Shown here piece after piece: positions 1 through 7,946 of a stretch of 64,000 nucleotides of DNA. Below the pieces are notes generated by a model, which worked only from the letters and a program-made list of their open reading frames with translations, had not been told where the DNA came from and did no database searches. Position numbers and translations under genes: made by a program. Each line of letters opens with the position of its first letter. The stretch's first letter is position 1. This DNA is from Pseudanabaena cinerea FACHB-1277 (GTDB lineage: Bacteria > Cyanobacteriota > Cyanobacteriia > Pseudanabaenales > Pseudanabaenaceae): assembly GCF_014696345.1 (NCBI RefSeq), contig NZ_JACJPY010000009.1:35421-99420 (forward strand), written 5' to 3'.

Positions 1-1
1 T

Positions 2-1090
2 GCCCTCCTTGCTCCTAGTCCCCTCAAAAAAAGCGAAACCCCGCGCAATGAAAATATTCTCAAAAATACGCCCATTCCCCTCATCAAATTACCCACTAAT
101 CTGCCAGCTCCAAAGCTAAAAGGTGATAACCCACTCCTAAAAAATCTATTCATCAAGCCCCCTACTAATACCCAATCATCTAACCCAAAAAACACTTTAG
201 AAAATCCTCTCACTTCCTTTGATGCCAATGAATTAGATGGATTTCCGCCCCTCTTGGGTGGAGAATTGCCTTTGGGCGTGCCACCCTTATTCAGTAATCC
301 GATTACGCCGCCACAGTTTGTAAAACCACAGCCATTGTTTGCCAACATTCAAGCAGCATTAGGTCAAATTGATAACTCCAAGCCGCCTCAAAATTCCAAT
401 AACTTGCGATCGGAGCTAAAAAATGGACTAAGGCAGCAGTTTCCAGCCCAACCAACGCCATCGCCAACCCAAAATCCAAATTCATCTCCTGACAATAAAA
501 TTCCTCCCAGCAATCTTAAAAATACAGATTCTGTTGCTAATAGTAAACCCCCAGTAAACAAGGCTCCTGTAACTCGACCGACAACTAATGGCAATACTAG
601 TGATCCTAGACCCACCAACGATAGTAACTCAGAGGACTCAACAAAAAACAACAGCCCTTCCACCAATACGACTAACACACCAATACCAGTTACAGGCACA
701 CAAATTCTTTCTTTCCTCGCCACCGATAGGCGTATTCAAAACTTAATCGATAATAATCGCCTAATTACAACCCAGATTGCACCTGAAGAAGCATTAATTC
801 CCAACCCTGAGCAGAGTCGCGAGAAAGGCGTAGCATGGATTCCGCCTAAGGTAAAAAATGTTGCTGGTAAACGCGGGGTAATTTTGTATTACTGGATTGT
901 TGCTCCTAGTGGCGAGATTCAACTAGCAGGTTATACTAGCGGCGATCGCGAACTGGTTGATGCTGATCAAGAATTAGTCAACATCGTATTAGATACAGTA
1001 AAAGACTATCGGTTTCAACCAGTAGTCGAGTCAAAGGCGGGGATGTATCGCCTAGTAACTGCCAGATATACCTTTCCTTATCCTTATTGA
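2..1090 (+). CDS. Proline/asparagine-rich protein, 5' end outside window
   Basis: The reading frame is open from the first bases of the window, so the start lies upstream. About 362 residues are visible. The first 230 or so are low complexity, rich in Pro, Asn, Ser and Thr, with repeated short KPP/NPN-like stretches, as in a flexible linker. The last 100 residues are compact and ordered, beginning near 'RGVILYYWIVAPSGEIQLAG' and ending in 'RYTFPYPY'. A disordered Pro-rich linker followed by a small C-terminal alpha/beta domain recalls TonB-like envelope proteins, but no diagnostic motif is certain. The function is not assigned. The gene ends 581 bp before the cyAbrB gene, in a spacer full of hairpin repeats. 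Confidence 0.7.
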   Translation, partial: ALLAPSPLKKSETPRNENILKNTPIPLIKLPTNLPAPKLKGDNPLLKNLFIKPPTNTQSSNPKNTLENPLTSFDANELDGFPPLLGGELPLGVPPLFSNPITPPQFVKPQPLFANIQAALGQIDNSKPPQNSNNLRSELKNGLRQQFPAQPTPSPTQNPNSSPDNKIPPSNLKNTDSVANSKPPVNKAPVTRPTTNGNTSDPRPTNDSNSEDSTKNNSPSTNTTNTPIPVTGTQILSFLATDRRIQNLIDNNRLITTQIAPEEALIPNPEQSREKGVAWIPPKVKNVAGKRGVILYYWIVAPSGEIQLAGYTSGDRELVDADQELVNIVLDTVKDYRFQPVVESKAGMYRLVTARYTFPYPY

Positions 1091-1212
1091 CCTGATTGAC
1101 TGTCAAGGATTTCAAACATGTTTGCCAGTCAATTTGTTTATTGACACAAGCTTAGTACCGCAAACTTTTGGAAAATCCTTGGAAAATCCTTGATAAATTC
1201 TTGGGAGATGTT

Positions 1213-1285
1213 GGCAAATTTTGGGATGCGCCGCATCCCAAAATTTCTTTGTGTTTTCAGTCATAGCAAAGGGCGACACAATGTG
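1213..1285 (+). repeat. Hairpin-plus-tail intergenic repeat, copy 1
   Basis: A palindrome at 1216-1246 (14-bp stem AAATTTTGGGATGC, 3-nt loop) is followed by CTTTGTGTTTTCAGTCATAG, then GCAAAGGGCGACACAATG. The tail resembles those at 1350-1385, 28216-28244, 48980-49027 and 49110-49135. Confidence 0.6.
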
Positions 1286-1299
1286 CTGAGTTGATTGGT

Positions 1300-1385
1300 A
1301 GTACAGAAATATTTTTGAAGGTGTTGCTCCGTGACGCTTTCAAAAATATTTCTGTGTTTTCAGTCAGCACAAAGCGCTGTAATAT
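1300..1385 (+). repeat. Hairpin-plus-tail intergenic repeat, copy 2
   Basis: A 17-bp perfect stem (1303-1319 with 1339-1355) encloses a 19-nt loop and is followed by TTTTCAGTCAGCACAAAG, then CGCTGTAAT. This is the clearest copy of the family and sits directly beside copy 1. Confidence 0.7.
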
Positions 1386-1671
1386 CAATTGACAACAGTG
1401 CTACTACACCCTTACCAATTGATAGCAGTCGTTAAAGATTAAGATGGCAACATCAAAAGTATTTCTAGAATATTTGTAAGACATTTGCCAACAAGCAATC
1501 AAAAATCATCAAAAAAAGCAATATCTTTTACTTATTTTGGTTTAATATATTTAAGACTGTATAACAATAAAAAAGTAATCTAATTAACTAAGATTTAGAT
1601 TAAGAATTACAGATTTCTCTTTACTTGACAGAGAAAAACCAACCTCAAAACCTTCAAACTTTGATAAATCT

Positions 1672-2064
1672 ATGATAGATAATGTGGCTACACCCTTAAC
1701 AGGAAAGGCGCTCTTACAAAAGGCGAAAGAGCTAAGTAACCTACCCAAGCGCGAACAAGCTAAAAAATGTGGGTATTTTACTCGTGGCAAAGATGGCATT
1801 GATCGGGTGAATTTGACGGAATTTTATGAAGCACTGCTTGCATCTAGGGGATTTGCGATTAATCCAGATCAAAATAAAGATGGGCGCGGGCGGGAACCAA
1901 CTTTCCGTGTAAGTGTGCATAAAAATGGTCAAATTGTCATTGGTTCGACCTATACACGCTCTATGGGGTTAAGTGAAGGGGATGAATTTGAAATCAAGTT
2001 GGGTTACAAACATATTCACCTGATCCAACTATCTAATGATGCTGATCATGAAGATGAGGACTAA
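1672..2064 (+). CDS. cyAbrB family transcriptional regulator
   Basis: A 130-residue DNA-binding regulator of the cyanobacterial AbrB family. These proteins control carbon/nitrogen balance, hydrogenase and redox genes, and are nearly universal in cyanobacteria. The N-terminal part has the characteristic 'PLTGKALLQKAKEL' and 'KREQAKKCGY' segments. The C-terminal half has the AbrB-like swapped-hairpin region 'GRGREPTFRVSVHKNGQIVI' followed by 'GSTYTRSMGL' and 'GDEFEIKLGYKHIHL', then an acidic tail. Length matches the family. Start is the ATG; no strong Shine-Dalgarno is visible. Whether it is the cyAbrB1 or cyAbrB2 paralogue was not decided. It appears monocistronic. Confidence 0.9.
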   Translation: MIDNVATPLTGKALLQKAKELSNLPKREQAKKCGYFTRGKDGIDRVNLTEFYEALLASRGFAINPDQNKDGRGREPTFRVSVHKNGQIVIGSTYTRSMGLSEGDEFEIKLGYKHIHLIQLSNDADHEDED

Positions 2065-2297
2065 TAGATCTCTGTATTAATTTATAAGGAGAGCTTGATT
2101 ATAGCCCTCCTTATAAATTGAGGATAAGCTAGAATTGCCTGACCGAGAAATCTACAAATAGTTGAAAACTGTTGTTTGGTTTAGTTGGTTTGTGTTTGGT
2201 TGCATTTTATCAAATATGTGGTTTTACTGAGATAGTGCCTGAGCCTTGACATTGAGCCTTGACATTGTTAATAGCCTAGTTAATAACCTAGATTTTT

Positions 2298-3095
2298 ATG
2301 GCCATACAGCTAGTTGATACCCACGTCCATATTAATTTTCAAGATTTTCAAAATGACTTAACCTTAGTGCGCGATCGCTGGCTGGCAAATGGGATCACAA
2401 AATTGGTACATTCCTGCGTGACTCCTGATGAGTTTGAGCAAATTCAAGCGATCGCCGATCAATTTCCAGAGGTCAGCTTTGCGGTGGGGTTACATCCTTT
2501 GGATAAGCAATTGAATAATTCAGGATGGCAGCCCGAAATTGGCGACCGCATCAAGGAACTAGCGATTAGCGATCAGCGCGTGGTGGCGATCGGGGAAACA
2601 GGATTAGATTTCTTTAAATCTGACAGTAAAGAGGCGCAAATCGCTGCGTTTAAATCACAGTTACGCACCGCTAGGGCGCTGAATTTGCCCGTGATTATCC
2701 ACTCGCGAGAGGCAGCGATCGCCACAAGGGAAGTATTACAATCCGTGAATCAGGAAGCACCAGCGCAACCCATACGCGGCGTGATGCACTGTTGGGCGGG
2801 TAATCCTGAAGAAACCCAATGGTTTATTGATTTGGGGATGTACATCAGTTTTAGTGGGGTGGTCACTTTCAAAAATGCCCATGACCTTCATGAGTCTGCC
2901 AAAATTGTGCCTAGCGATCGCCTATTAGTGGAAACCGACTGCCCCTTCTTAGCGCCAGTACCAAAACGTGGCAAGCGCAATGAACCCGCCTATGTACTGC
3001 ACGTTGCTGAGGGTGTGGCAAAGCTGCGCGGTGAAGAGCTATCGAGTCTCGCGGCGCAAACCACCGACAATGCTTATAAATTGTTCAATCTCTAG
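2298..3095 (+). CDS. TatD family metal-dependent hydrolase (DNase)
   Basis: A 265-residue TIM-barrel amidohydrolase-fold nuclease of the TatD family (3'-5' exonuclease/AP-nuclease activities are known for relatives). Visible metal-site motifs, in order, are 'DTHVHINF' at the N-terminus, 'GETGLDFF' near residue 100, 'VIIHSREA' near 130, 'VMHCWAG' near 160, and '[12 protein letters not shown]' near 210. This is the complete family signature and a normal length. It is followed 19 bp later by a cysteine desulfurase on the same strand, so the two may be co-transcribed. Confidence 0.93.
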   Translation: MAIQLVDTHVHINFQDFQNDLTLVRDRWLANGITKLVHSCVTPDEFEQIQAIADQFPEVSFAVGLHPLDKQLNNSGWQPEIGDRIKELAISDQRVVAIGETGLDFFKSDSKEAQIAAFKSQLRTARALNLPVIIHSREAAIATREVLQSVNQEAPAQPIRGVMHCWAGNPEETQWFIDLGMYISFSGVVTFKNAHDLHESAKIVPSDRLLVETDCPFLAPVPKRGKRNEPAYVLHVAEGVAKLRGEELSSLAAQTTDNAYKLFNL

Positions 3096-3114
3096 AATGC
3101 TCTAGAATTTATCT

Positions 3115-4272
3115 ATGCAAATTTATCTAGATCATGGTGCAACGACACCACCTCGCCCCGAAGTGATTGACACCATGACGGCGGTGATGCAGAGCCAATG
3201 GGGTAATCCCTCTAGTCTACATTGGTGGGGAGAGCGTTCGACTATGATCATTGAGCGATCGCGGTTGCAGGTCGCTAGTTTAATTAATGCCGATCCTGAA
3301 GGCATTATTTTTACATCGGGCGGTTCGGAATCGGACAATATGGCGATGATCGGCATTGCCCGTCAATACGCCCAACCGCAACATATGATTATCTCCGCAA
3401 TTGAGCATTCGGCGGTACGGATACCAGCGCTATTTTTAGAACAAAATGGCTGGGCAATTACGCGATTGCCTGTTAATCAACAGGGACAGGTTAATCCAGA
3501 GGATCTAGCCAAATCAATCCGACCTAACACTGTCCTCGTATCAATTATCGCCGCACAAAATGAAATTGGCACGATTCAACCCATCGAAAAATTAGGACAG
3601 ATTTGCCGCAATGCCAATGTCCTTTTTCATACAGATGCTGTCCAAGCGATCGGTAAACTGCCCATAGATGTGCAAGCGATGCCCATTGACTTACTATCAA
3701 TCTCTGCCCACAAGTTTTATGGCACACAGGGGATTGGCGCTCTTTATTTAAATCCGATCGCGCACCAGCGATCGCCAGTTACCCTAATTCTCGGCGGCGG
3801 ACAAGAGCGCGGCTATCGCTCTGGCACTGAGTCTGTGGCAGCGATCGCGGGTTTTGGCATTGCCGCCGAACTAGCAGAAAAGGAATTATATTCTGAGTCC
3901 ATACGACTCACCCAACTGCGCGATCGCCTATTTACATTGCTTGCCGATATTCCAGAACTAGTCCCCACGGGCGCAACAGGCGGCGATCGCCTCCCCCATC
4001 ACCTTAGTTTTTATCATCAAAACTACAACGGTCGGCAATTAGTACGCGAGTTAAACTATGCAGGTATTGGCATTAGTTCAGGTTCAGCCTGTAGTAGTGG
4101 GGCGATCGAGCCAAGCAGTACCCTCCTCGCGCTGGGCTATAGCGAAGATCAAGCTAAAAACAGTATTCGCATCACCCTAGGCAAATCCACCACCACCGTC
4201 GACATCGATTGGACAGCCCAAGCCATCCATCAAATTTTGCAACGTCTCGATTCCTGTCCAGCCAAGAATTAG
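3115..4272 (+). CDS. Cysteine desulfurase, NifS/IscS-like
   Basis: A 385-residue PLP-dependent enzyme of the class V aminotransferase fold, which takes sulfur from cysteine as an enzyme-bound persulfide for Fe-S clusters or thio-cofactors. The N-terminal 'IYLDHGATTPPRPEV', the PLP lysine in 'SISAHKFYGTQGIG' (near residue 200) and the catalytic Cys in 'SSGSACSSGAIEPSS' (near residue 328) are all present. Length is normal. It follows tatD by 19 bp. Cyanobacteria carry several paralogues, so the precise sulfur acceptor cannot be read from sequence. Confidence 0.93.
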   Translation: MQIYLDHGATTPPRPEVIDTMTAVMQSQWGNPSSLHWWGERSTMIIERSRLQVASLINADPEGIIFTSGGSESDNMAMIGIARQYAQPQHMIISAIEHSAVRIPALFLEQNGWAITRLPVNQQGQVNPEDLAKSIRPNTVLVSIIAAQNEIGTIQPIEKLGQICRNANVLFHTDAVQAIGKLPIDVQAMPIDLLSISAHKFYGTQGIGALYLNPIAHQRSPVTLILGGGQERGYRSGTESVAAIAGFGIAAELAEKELYSESIRLTQLRDRLFTLLADIPELVPTGATGGDRLPHHLSFYHQNYNGRQLVRELNYAGIGISSGSACSSGAIEPSSTLLALGYSEDQAKNSIRITLGKSTTTVDIDWTAQAIHQILQRLDSCPAKN

Positions 4273-4360
4273 CGATGTGTGACTTTGCCGCACACCGCTA
4301 ATTCTTGAGTTAGAAGGGAGTAGCTTTAGGGCAAATCAAAATTTGTATTAACCCTAATTT

Positions 4361-4540
4361 GACATCCTCTCAGCGCTGAAGCGACTGAGATTCCTAAGAC
4401 TCGCGACTTAGGTTTCTGTTTCTTCCCATTGCTGGGGTTTCGCAACCGCCTCTACCCTCAAGGAGTTTTTCGGTCTTATGTTCGCTCCACAGACTTCAGG
4501 CTTTAGCCTTCCCGCAAGCCCTGCGGTATTCAAGTTAATT
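4361..4540 (-). ncRNA. Putative omega-RNA / right-end scaffold without its nuclease
   Basis: The minus strand of this segment has the paired elements CCTAAG...CTTAGG and CTCAG...CTGAG just before the GAGAGGATGTC end, the arrangement of TnpB-associated guide RNAs. DNA after position 4361 on this strand would be the guide. A promoter-like TATAAT lies about 45 bp upstream of the segment. Expression is inference. Confidence 0.4.
4408..4533 (-). pseudogene. C-terminal fragment of a TnpB-like protein
   Basis: The minus frame reads LNTAGLAGRLKPEVCGANIR and ends in ...WEETET with a TAA at 4408. This is the short, poorly conserved tail that follows the zinc-ribbon and last catalytic motif in IS1341/IS605-type TnpB proteins. 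No RuvC motif or zinc ribbon remains, so the fragment cannot be a nuclease. It overlaps the predicted guide-RNA scaffold, as tnpB 3' ends normally do. Confidence 0.5.
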
Positions 4541-4581
4541 TGGTGGCTAAAAGCTTGGTTATCGCTCTAAAGCAGTTGCTG

Positions 4582-4608
4582 ATTATACCATAAAAAGACT
4601 AAAGGCAA
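4582..4608 (-). promoter_or_regulatory. Promoter-like sequence in the left end of the minimal TnpB element
   Basis: On the minus strand, TTGCCT (4608-4603) and a perfect TATAAT (4587-4582) are separated by 15 bp, slightly short for a sigma-70 promoter. It points toward the putative guide RNA. Confidence 0.35.
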
Positions 4609-4807
4609 TAAATTGCCTCGCTCGTTTCCCTCTCAGTGCTTTAGCGCTGAGTTTCCCACTTACCGTATTATTTTTATGAGAATGGCTATAAAGGTCGGAT
4701 ATGATTGGCTTAGGGGAACCAGACTTATCCCAAGGGTGCAGATCTGAGTCTAATTCACAAAAATAAATTTCCTGATTACTAACCGCAAACAATTCTTCTG
4801 CACGGTT

Positions 4808-5189
4808 TTACGATTCACTAGACTGACCTGTTAGCCACCTATAGCCAGCCGCTCGAATTTCTCCCCAGTTAAGCAGAAAAATAACTGGCTCATTCAATAA
4901 ATTTCTTAAGTCGGTAGGCAATTTCTCAACATTAGCTTGTATTTTTAAACCTTCGAGCCAATTCTGCACCCTTGACTCAAACTCAATCCCAGCCTGTCCT
5001 TTCCACTGAGGATCTGCTGGTGGCAATAGATCTAATGGTAATCGTGATTCTCCCACTACATATATTGCGAACCATCTGAGGTTGATTTCTAGTTTTAACC
5101 TCTACCACCAGCAAATATTCGCCATCAGGACTCTTAACTAAAATGTCAGCACCACTATCTTTTGGGGCTATGGGTGAGATTGTTTGCAT
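4808..5189 (-). pseudogene. Frameshifted PD-(D/E)XK-like nuclease-fold protein
   Basis: Two minus-strand frames join into one protein of about 127 residues. The first begins MQTISPIAPKDSGADILVKS and contains 'EYLLVVEVKTRNQ'. The second continues 'NLRWFAIYVVGESRLPLDLL' and runs to 'AAGYRWLTGQSSES'. The switch lies near 5085-5095 and needs a one-base shift. The GADI...LLVVEVK pattern resembles the D...ExK core of restriction-endonuclease-fold proteins. The gene is probably dead, though a sequencing error cannot be excluded. A further open frame (4583-4816, minus) follows and is cut by the TnpB-type element. Confidence 0.55.
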
Positions 5190-5215
5190 AGGAAATACAA
5201 GTGTTAAACCCTAGA

Positions 5216-5605
5216 TTAAGGAACCAGTAAAACGGGACAGGGTGAGAGATTGATTACTTTTTGGCTGACGCTGTGTTCTTCGGGATGTTCATCGGTGAGG
5301 CTGATGCCCCGCGAACCCATAATAATCAGATCGGCATTAATTTCATCGGCAAAATCACAAATTACAAAGGCGGCTTTACCTTCAGAGATTTGGGTTTTCG
5401 CCGCAATACCCACCTCTGCAAAGTATGCTTCCACCTCGCTGACCAATTCCTGACAAGATGGGCGATCGCTGCCGTTTGCTTCGGGGTCAATCACGGACAA
5501 GATATACAAAACCGCTTGATATTTTTGTACCAAGTCGATCGCTATAGCGACAGCTTGGCGGGTTTCTTGGCTTCTGTTTAGGGGAAACAAAACAGTCTTA
5601 AACAT
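5216..5605 (-). CDS. Universal stress protein family (UspA-like)
   Basis: A single 129-residue Usp domain. It starts 'MFKTVLFPLNRSQETRQAVA', has 'YILSVIDPEA' after the first helix, and ends with 'LIIMGSRGISL' and 'VINLSPCPVLLVP', the usual final strand. The nucleotide-loop pattern G-x2-G-x9-G-S/T is only partly kept: GSRG is present but the following glycine is not visible, so ATP binding is uncertain. It is alone on its strand, and its upstream side faces a large hairpin (5748-5798). Confidence 0.85.
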   Translation of the reverse strand: MFKTVLFPLNRSQETRQAVAIAIDLVQKYQAVLYILSVIDPEANGSDRPSCQELVSEVEAYFAEVGIAAKTQISEGKAAFVICDFADEINADLIIMGSRGISLTDEHPEEHSVSQKVINLSPCPVLLVP

Positions 5606-5747
5606 AATTCCTACCTAGCGTGACATGAGATATCAATGTCTATATTTTACGGATCTTTAGTACTCTCTGTGAGTAAAGCGATCAAGATTCTTTGCACTAC
5701 GGTACTAAAATATTGATATAGCTGTCGCCAAATGTATTAGGACATGA

Positions 5748-5798
5748 AACCCAAGAATTGGCTGGTGACGCAGAGTATTGCTAGCCAATTCTTGGGTT
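5748..5798. repeat. Long perfect inverted repeat with 19-nt loop
   Basis: AACCCAAGAATTGGCT pairs perfectly with AGCCAATTCTTGGGTT across a 19-nt loop. The geometry matches the 1300-1385 repeat (17-bp stem, 19-nt loop), but the stem sequence differs. It lies between divergent uspA and ridA. Confidence 0.6.
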
Positions 5799-5879
5799 TT
5801 GATTTGACCTAGGACGAATGACTATAGTTATACTGACATTCGCGATTTGGTATCACACATTAAGAGAATCAGTCAAAAA

Positions 5880-6272
5880 ATGAGTCAAAAAGAAGTAATT
5901 TGTAGCGCTAATGCCCCTGAACCCGTTGGTCCTTATAATCAGGCGATCGCCGTGCCTGCAACTAGCAAGTTAATATTCATGGCGGGGCAGATCGCGATCG
6001 ATCCTGCGGTCGGCAAAATTGTGGCAACCACAGTCGAAGCGCAGGCGGAACAGGTAATTAAGAATATTCAGGCGGTTTTGACTGAAGCAGGTGCAGATAT
6101 TACCAATGTGATTAAAACCACTGTGTTTCTGGCGGATATGGCAGATTTCCCCAAGGTCAATGCCATTTACGGTAAGTATTTTCTTGCGCCGTTTCCTGCT
6201 CGCTCCACAGTGCAGGTAGCACGTCTGCCCCTTGATGCCCTTGTCGAAATTGAGTGCATTGTGGCGATCTAA
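5880..6272 (+). CDS. ridA: RidA/YjgF family enamine/imine deaminase
   Basis: A 130-residue member of the RidA family, which hydrolyses reactive enamine/imine intermediates (for example 2-aminoacrylate) made by PLP enzymes. Family segments are 'APEPVGPYNQAI' near the start, 'LIFMAGQIAIDP', 'VIKTTVFLADMADFPKVNAI' and 'FPARSTVQVARLPLDALVEI', including the conserved substrate-binding Arg and C-terminal Glu. The ATG at 5880 gives the usual length; a TTG 33 bp upstream would only add a non-conserved leader. Confidence 0.93.
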   Translation: MSQKEVICSANAPEPVGPYNQAIAVPATSKLIFMAGQIAIDPAVGKIVATTVEAQAEQVIKNIQAVLTEAGADITNVIKTTVFLADMADFPKVNAIYGKYFLAPFPARSTVQVARLPLDALVEIECIVAI

Positions 6273-6321
6273 AATTTCTCCGTATTACGCAAAACCTCAG
6301 ATAGAAAATATGGATTTGATG

Positions 6322-6352
6322 GTTTGCAAGTTGTCCTTGACAACTTGCAAAC
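6322..6352. repeat. Perfect palindrome, 14-bp stem and 3-nt loop
   Basis: GTTTGCAAGTTGTC, loop CTT, then GACAACTTGCAAAC. It lies 50 bp after ridA with no T-run, so it is not a standard terminator. The 6353-6554 stretch before the M23 peptidase gene has no convincing gene. Confidence 0.55.
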
Positions 6353-6554
6353 TGCGATAGAAATTAATTTTGAGCCATTGATGTCTAATCCTCTTTTGGG
6401 AAGGATTTGGGCGATCGCTGGTCGATTGATTTTTGAGAAGACGATCGCTATATCCTGCTATACTTTTGCGAATCGTGGGACTTGGCGTTATGCTTGGATT
6501 ACTAGGTAGCGATCGCTATCCTGACACCAAAAAACTACCTAAAAACAAAAATAT

Positions 6555-7430
6555 ATGGCTGTTCGTCCTTTGAAGTGGTGGCTCCTGATTGGTTTAACCT
6601 TATTTTCAGCGATCGCGGCAATGATGTTTGGTGTATCCCGTGCTGATGCCTTGCAGGTAATGCTCAAACCAAGTACACCGAAATTGGGCGATACAGTCTC
6701 AGTCTGGATTGCTAGTAAGTCGCAAAATTCGCCATCGGTGGAGATTTCGGGGCAGCAATATCCTGTATTTGCGATCGCGCCCAATCGTTGGCGAGCATTT
6801 ATCCCCACTACCCCCTTAGATAAACCAGGAACGCGACAGGTAATAGTTAGTGCCGATGGACAACAGCAAACCCTAGCTATGCCCTTGGCAAGTCGTCAGT
6901 TTCCCACCCAAAGCCTCTGGATCGATGAATCAGGAGGAGGTTTAGAACCAACAGATTATGAATGGGATACCGTTTCTGCTTTCAAAAAGTTGGTGACACC
7001 GCAGAAGTTTTGGCAAGGTGCATTCCTCAGACCCAATGATGGCGAAATCACCACCATATTCGGGGTACAGCGTTATTACAATGGCGTTTTTGCCGAAGAC
7101 TATTACCATCGCGGCGTTGACTATGCAGGAGCCTACGGTTCTCCCGTAATCTCCCCTGCCGATGGTTATGTGCGGCTAGTTGGCACGGTTGCACAAGGCT
7201 TTCGCTTGCATGGCAATACTGTCGGCGTTGATCATGGTCAAGGGGTATTAAGTATTTTCCTGCATCTCAGCAAAATCTATGTCAAGGATGGTGATTTTGT
7301 GAAAGCAGGTCAGGTAGTAGGCGCGTTAGGTTCCACTGGTGCTTCCACTGGACCACATTTGCATTGGGGGCTATATGTCAATGGTCAAGCTGTTGATCCT
7401 GTGCCTTGGCGCTACGAAAGTATTGAGTAA
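6555..7430 (+). CDS. M23 family metallopeptidase (LytM/peptidoglycan endopeptidase-like)
   Basis: A 291-residue envelope protein. An N-terminal hydrophobic segment (residues 8-30, 'WWLLIGLTLFSAIAAMMFGV') acts as signal or anchor. A beta-rich domain follows (40-150), then a C-terminal LytM domain. The zinc ligands of peptidase M23 are present: 'HRGVDYAG' (H-x3-D) near residue 188 and 'GPHLHWGLYVNG' (HxH) near 268, so it is probably active on peptide cross-links in the cell wall. The ATG start is supported by the signal segment. It appears monocistronic. Confidence 0.93.
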   Translation: MAVRPLKWWLLIGLTLFSAIAAMMFGVSRADALQVMLKPSTPKLGDTVSVWIASKSQNSPSVEISGQQYPVFAIAPNRWRAFIPTTPLDKPGTRQVIVSADGQQQTLAMPLASRQFPTQSLWIDESGGGLEPTDYEWDTVSAFKKLVTPQKFWQGAFLRPNDGEITTIFGVQRYYNGVFAEDYYHRGVDYAGAYGSPVISPADGYVRLVGTVAQGFRLHGNTVGVDHGQGVLSIFLHLSKIYVKDGDFVKAGQVVGALGSTGASTGPHLHWGLYVNGQAVDPVPWRYESIE

Positions 7431-7433
7431 ATT

Positions 7434-7740
7434 AGGGATAAGAAATAAATAACTTATGCATTGAGAGGAATGGCTCTATAGTTCCATTTAGGAAGATATT
7501 CGTCAAAAATAATTGATGCATTCCTTCACAGGCTCTGGTGACATGGGGCAATAGGCGATGTTCGATGGGATTGTATTTTGATGTATAGGGATGGTAATGC
7601 GCGATCCTAATTTCAATACCGATGTCTTTGGCAAATTTCTGTAAATCTTCCTTGAAGATGTAATAGTTTGCACTATTGCTGCCTCCACCATCACATAAAA
7701 ATAAGATTGATGTAGCAAAGGCATACAGCCTGTTTAGCTA
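7434..7740 (-). pseudogene. ISAzo13 family transposase, C-terminal fragment
   Basis: The minus frame reads LFLCDGGGSNSANYYIFKED and continues through 'IEIRIAHYHPYTSKYNPIEH' and 'RLLPHVTRACEGM'. This is the conserved DDE core (DGGGSN...HYPPYTSKYNPIEHR...HVTRA) of ISAzo13-family transposases. An in-frame TAG lies just upstream of the conserved part, and the N-terminal two thirds are absent, so the gene is dead. Confidence 0.75.
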
Positions 7741-7840
7741 TCAAGGGGTACAATTTTAGCCTGTAACGGTTGCGTGGCCTATTCTACTGTGTTCCATATT
7801 GCCTCACCAGGCTGTATGTTATTTATTTTTCATTCCTTAG
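7434..7840 (-). mobile_element. Remnant of an ISAzo13-type insertion sequence
   Basis: This segment holds only the transposase C-terminal part. Related AAATAAATAAC-AT motifs lie near both ends: on the plus strand near 7443, and on the minus strand near 7829-7838. These may be degenerate terminal inverted repeats. At about 400 bp it has lost most of the element. Confidence 0.5.
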
Positions 7841-7946
7841 GACTTATATTTACTATATTTGCTAATCGCAAAACAGAGATGTAACCGTCTAGATGTAATG
7901 ATAAATACTCTCGATAAAATTTAGATTGGGAAGAACAGATTTAAAA

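Larger units (their letters stand above)
1091..1671. other. Intergenic region with two hairpin-plus-tail repeats
   Basis: There is no convincing gene. The spacer carries two adjacent copies of a dispersed repeat (1213-1285 and 1300-1385), each a perfect hairpin followed by a TTTTCAGTCA-type tail. The AT-rich 1430-1670 part presumably holds the cyAbrB promoter, but no clear -10/-35 pair was identified. Confidence 0.6.
4361..4660 (-). mobile_element. Minimal IS200/IS605-type (TnpB-only) element, internally deleted
   Basis: On the minus strand the unit starts with a hairpin (about 4629-4652, CTCAGCGCTAAAGCACTGAG), a second small hairpin AGGCAA/TTGCCT, and a promoter-like TATAAT at 4582-4587. 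It then passes within about 50 bp to the last 41 codons of a TnpB-like frame and to the typical right-end hairpins (4374-4410). Nearly all of tnpB is missing. Exact ends are uncertain by a few bases. The call rests on the TnpB tail and the two hairpin ends. Confidence 0.55.

Noticed and set aside
6324..6509. 61-codon plus-strand frame
   Set aside because: It starts in a palindrome, has no family resemblance and no ribosome-binding site.
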